From Siculibacillus lacustris (GTDB lineage: Bacteria > Pseudomonadota > Alphaproteobacteria > Rhizobiales > Ancalomicrobiaceae), in assembly GCF_004328075.1 (NCBI RefSeq), contig NZ_SJFN01000005.1, positions 42,563-106,562 of the forward strand: a stretch of 64,000 bases of DNA, given 5' to 3'. Shown piece after piece: positions 62,912-64,000 of this stretch. Position 1 is the stretch's first letter. Every line of letters begins with the position of its first letter. Below the pieces are notes generated by a model that had not been told where the DNA came from, ran no database searches, and saw only the letters and a program-made list of their open reading frames with translations. The translations under genes were made by a program, and so were the position numbers.

Positions 62912-63076
62912 TCACGCCTTCTCGGCCGAGAGGAACGGAGACATCTCCGGTCGCCGAGGCTCGGCGAAACGGAAGATGGTCGCACGGATCGCCGTGCAGC
63001 GGTCGAGATCGCCGTCGGGAGTGACCGGCTCGTCGTGCGGCGTCGAAGCCAGGGCGACCGCGATGTTCCTCCGCAT
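62912..63076 (-). CDS. Small ORF (54 residues) coupled to the carbamoyl amidase and ygfK-like genes
   Basis: ATG at 63076, stop at 62914-62912. It begins 4 nt after the amidase stop with GAGGAG 8 nt upstream and ends 4 nt before the ygfK-like start, whose RBS lies inside it. The product starts MRRNIAVALASTPHDEPV and ends MSPFLSAEKA. There are no membrane segment, no cysteine motif (one Cys) and no family that I know. Tight spacing at both ends favours real translation, at least as a coupling leader. Confidence 0.5.
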   Translation of the reverse strand: MRRNIAVALASTPHDEPVTPDGDLDRCTAIRATIFRFAEPRRPEMSPFLSAEKA

Positions 63077-63079
63077 GCC

Positions 63080-64000
63080 TCAGATCTCCTCGGGTTTCGG
63101 AGCGTCGACCGGGCCGGCGAGCTCCAGCGCCAGCGTCGCCAGGACGCCGAGGCCGCGGGCGAGATCGGCCGGGTCGGTGTGTTCGCGCACGTTGTGGCTG
63201 AGCCCGTCGACCGACGGCACGAAGATCATCGCCGCCGGGCAGACCCGAGCGAGCATCTGGGCGTCGTGGCCGGCCCCCGACGGCATCCGGCGATGGCTGT
63301 GGCCGAGGCGCGCCGCGGTCGCTTCGACGCGCGCCACCAGCGCCGGATCGAAGGCCACCGGCGCGAAGCGGGCGAGGCTGCGGGTCGCCGCGTCCACCCG
63401 CTCTTCCGCCGCGACCCGGGCGACGAGTCCCGCGAGCCGGCCCTCGGCCTCGACCAGCGTCGCCTCGTCGGGGTGGCGCAGGTCGACGGTCATCACCGCG
63501 GTCTGGGCGATGACGTTGACCAGATCCGGCTTCAGCCGCAGCGATCCGACCGTCCCGACCATGTCGCCGCCGATCGCCCGAGCGATCTCGCCGACCCCGG
63601 CGGCGATTCGCGCCGCCGCCAGACCCGCGTCGTGGCGAAGCCGCATCGGCGTGCAGCCGGCATGCGACGAGCGCCCGCCGAGGGTGACCTCGGTCCAGGA
63701 GATGCCCTGGACGCCTTCGACCACGCCGATCTCGACGCCCTCGGCCTCGAGCACCGGCCCCTGTTCGATGTGCAGTTCGAGATAGGCCGCGGCGGTCACC
63801 CCGCCGAGCGGCGCGGTACCGGCGAAGCCGATTCTCTCGAGATCGTCGCCGAGCCGGGTGCCGTCGATGCTGCGCACCTCGAGGGCGGCGGCGAGATCGA
63901 GCCCGCCGACGTGGACCAGACTGCCGAGCATGTCGGGCTGGAAGCGCGCGCCCTCTTCGTTGGTGAACACCGCGACGGTCACCGGCCGCCGCGTGGCGAT
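63080..64000 (-). CDS. Zn-dependent N-carbamoyl-amino acid hydrolase / allantoate amidohydrolase (5'-truncated)
   Basis: The frame is open to the window edge, so the N-terminal third is missing (family ~410 residues; ~306 seen). It is an M20-family hydantoinase/carbamoylase: VFTNEEGARF (metal-ligand Glu region), AYLELHIEQGPVLE (His ligand), TLGGRSSHAGCTPMRLRHDA (dimerisation domain), and the C-terminal PSGAGHDAQMLA and GLSHNVREHT (last metal His region). It releases ammonia and CO2 from N-carbamoyl compounds such as N-carbamoyl-amino acids or allantoate. Its place upstream of ygfK, xdhD and ssnA points to purine/hydantoin catabolism. Confidence 0.88.
   Translation of the reverse strand: MATRRPVTVAVFTNEEGARFQPDMLGSLVHVGGLDLAAALEVRSIDGTRLGDDLERIGFAGTAPLGGVTAAAYLELHIEQGPVLEAEGVEIGVVEGVQGISWTEVTLGGRSSHAGCTPMRLRHDAGLAAARIAAGVGEIARAIGGDMVGTVGSLRLKPDLVNVIAQTAVMTVDLRHPDEATLVEAEGRLAGLVARVAAEERVDAATRSLARFAPVAFDPALVARVEATAARLGHSHRRMPSGAGHDAQMLARVCPAAMIFVPSVDGLSHNVREHTDPADLARGLGVLATLALELAGPVDAPKPEEI

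Overview
This window is high-GC (about 70%) bacterial DNA, almost certainly from an alphaproteobacterium of the Hyphomicrobiales type. The evidence is the split F1 operon atpHAGDC, the single-strand TCA block mdh-sucCD-sucAB-lpd next to zapE, xerC-priA upstream of atp, a PYROXD2-like oxidoreductase and a rhizobial-order hup/hyp locus. I place it no lower than order. Most genes lie on the minus strand and no tRNA, rRNA, CRISPR array, phage or insertion sequence was recognised.

Layout. 1-2730: two tandem secreted ClpP/crotonase-fold paralogues, the first cut by the window edge. 2849-11524: F1 ATP synthase operon, priA and divergent xerC. 11538-12786: a glutathione S-transferase gene divergent from an HxlR regulator, with a palindrome between them. 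12854-22162: lpd, sucB, sucA, sucD, sucC and mdh (2-oxoglutarate to succinate, plus malate to oxaloacetate). 22376-27199: zapE, a phasin-like gene behind a PhaR-type palindrome, a PLP dehydratase, a beta-carbonic anhydrase and leuB. 27357-34133: a transglutaminase / circularly permuted ATP-grasp + alpha-E / transglutaminase operon of unknown substrate. 34088-39800: an L,D-transpeptidase lipoprotein, a polar amino acid ABC transporter and a PYROXD2-like flavoprotein.

39909-54112 is a complete uptake [NiFe]-hydrogenase locus, read leftward as hupS L C D F G H I J K hypA B F C D E. The small subunit has the six-cysteine proximal-cluster pattern (Cys17, 19, 20, 115, 120, 149 in mature numbering) typical of oxygen-tolerant group 1d enzymes, and HupC is the membrane cytochrome b that passes electrons to quinone. 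All six Hyp factors and the Hup accessory proteins are present, but the nickel permease hupE and regulatory genes are not. Three near-identical hairpins lie between hupL and hupC.

54735-55883 is a transition zone with an AT-richer stretch, an unrecognised 91-residue protein and an orphan BrnA-type antitoxin. 55899-64000 holds a zinc alcohol dehydrogenase and a purine/hydantoin-type catabolic operon: partial N-carbamoyl amidase, a 54-codon small ORF, a shortened YgfK-like iron-sulfur protein, an XdhD-like molybdenum hydroxylase and an SsnA-like amidohydrolase. It resembles the E. coli ygfK-ssnA-xdhD cluster, but the YgfK homologue lacks the central flavin/NAD(P)H domain and no FAD subunit of the hydroxylase is visible.
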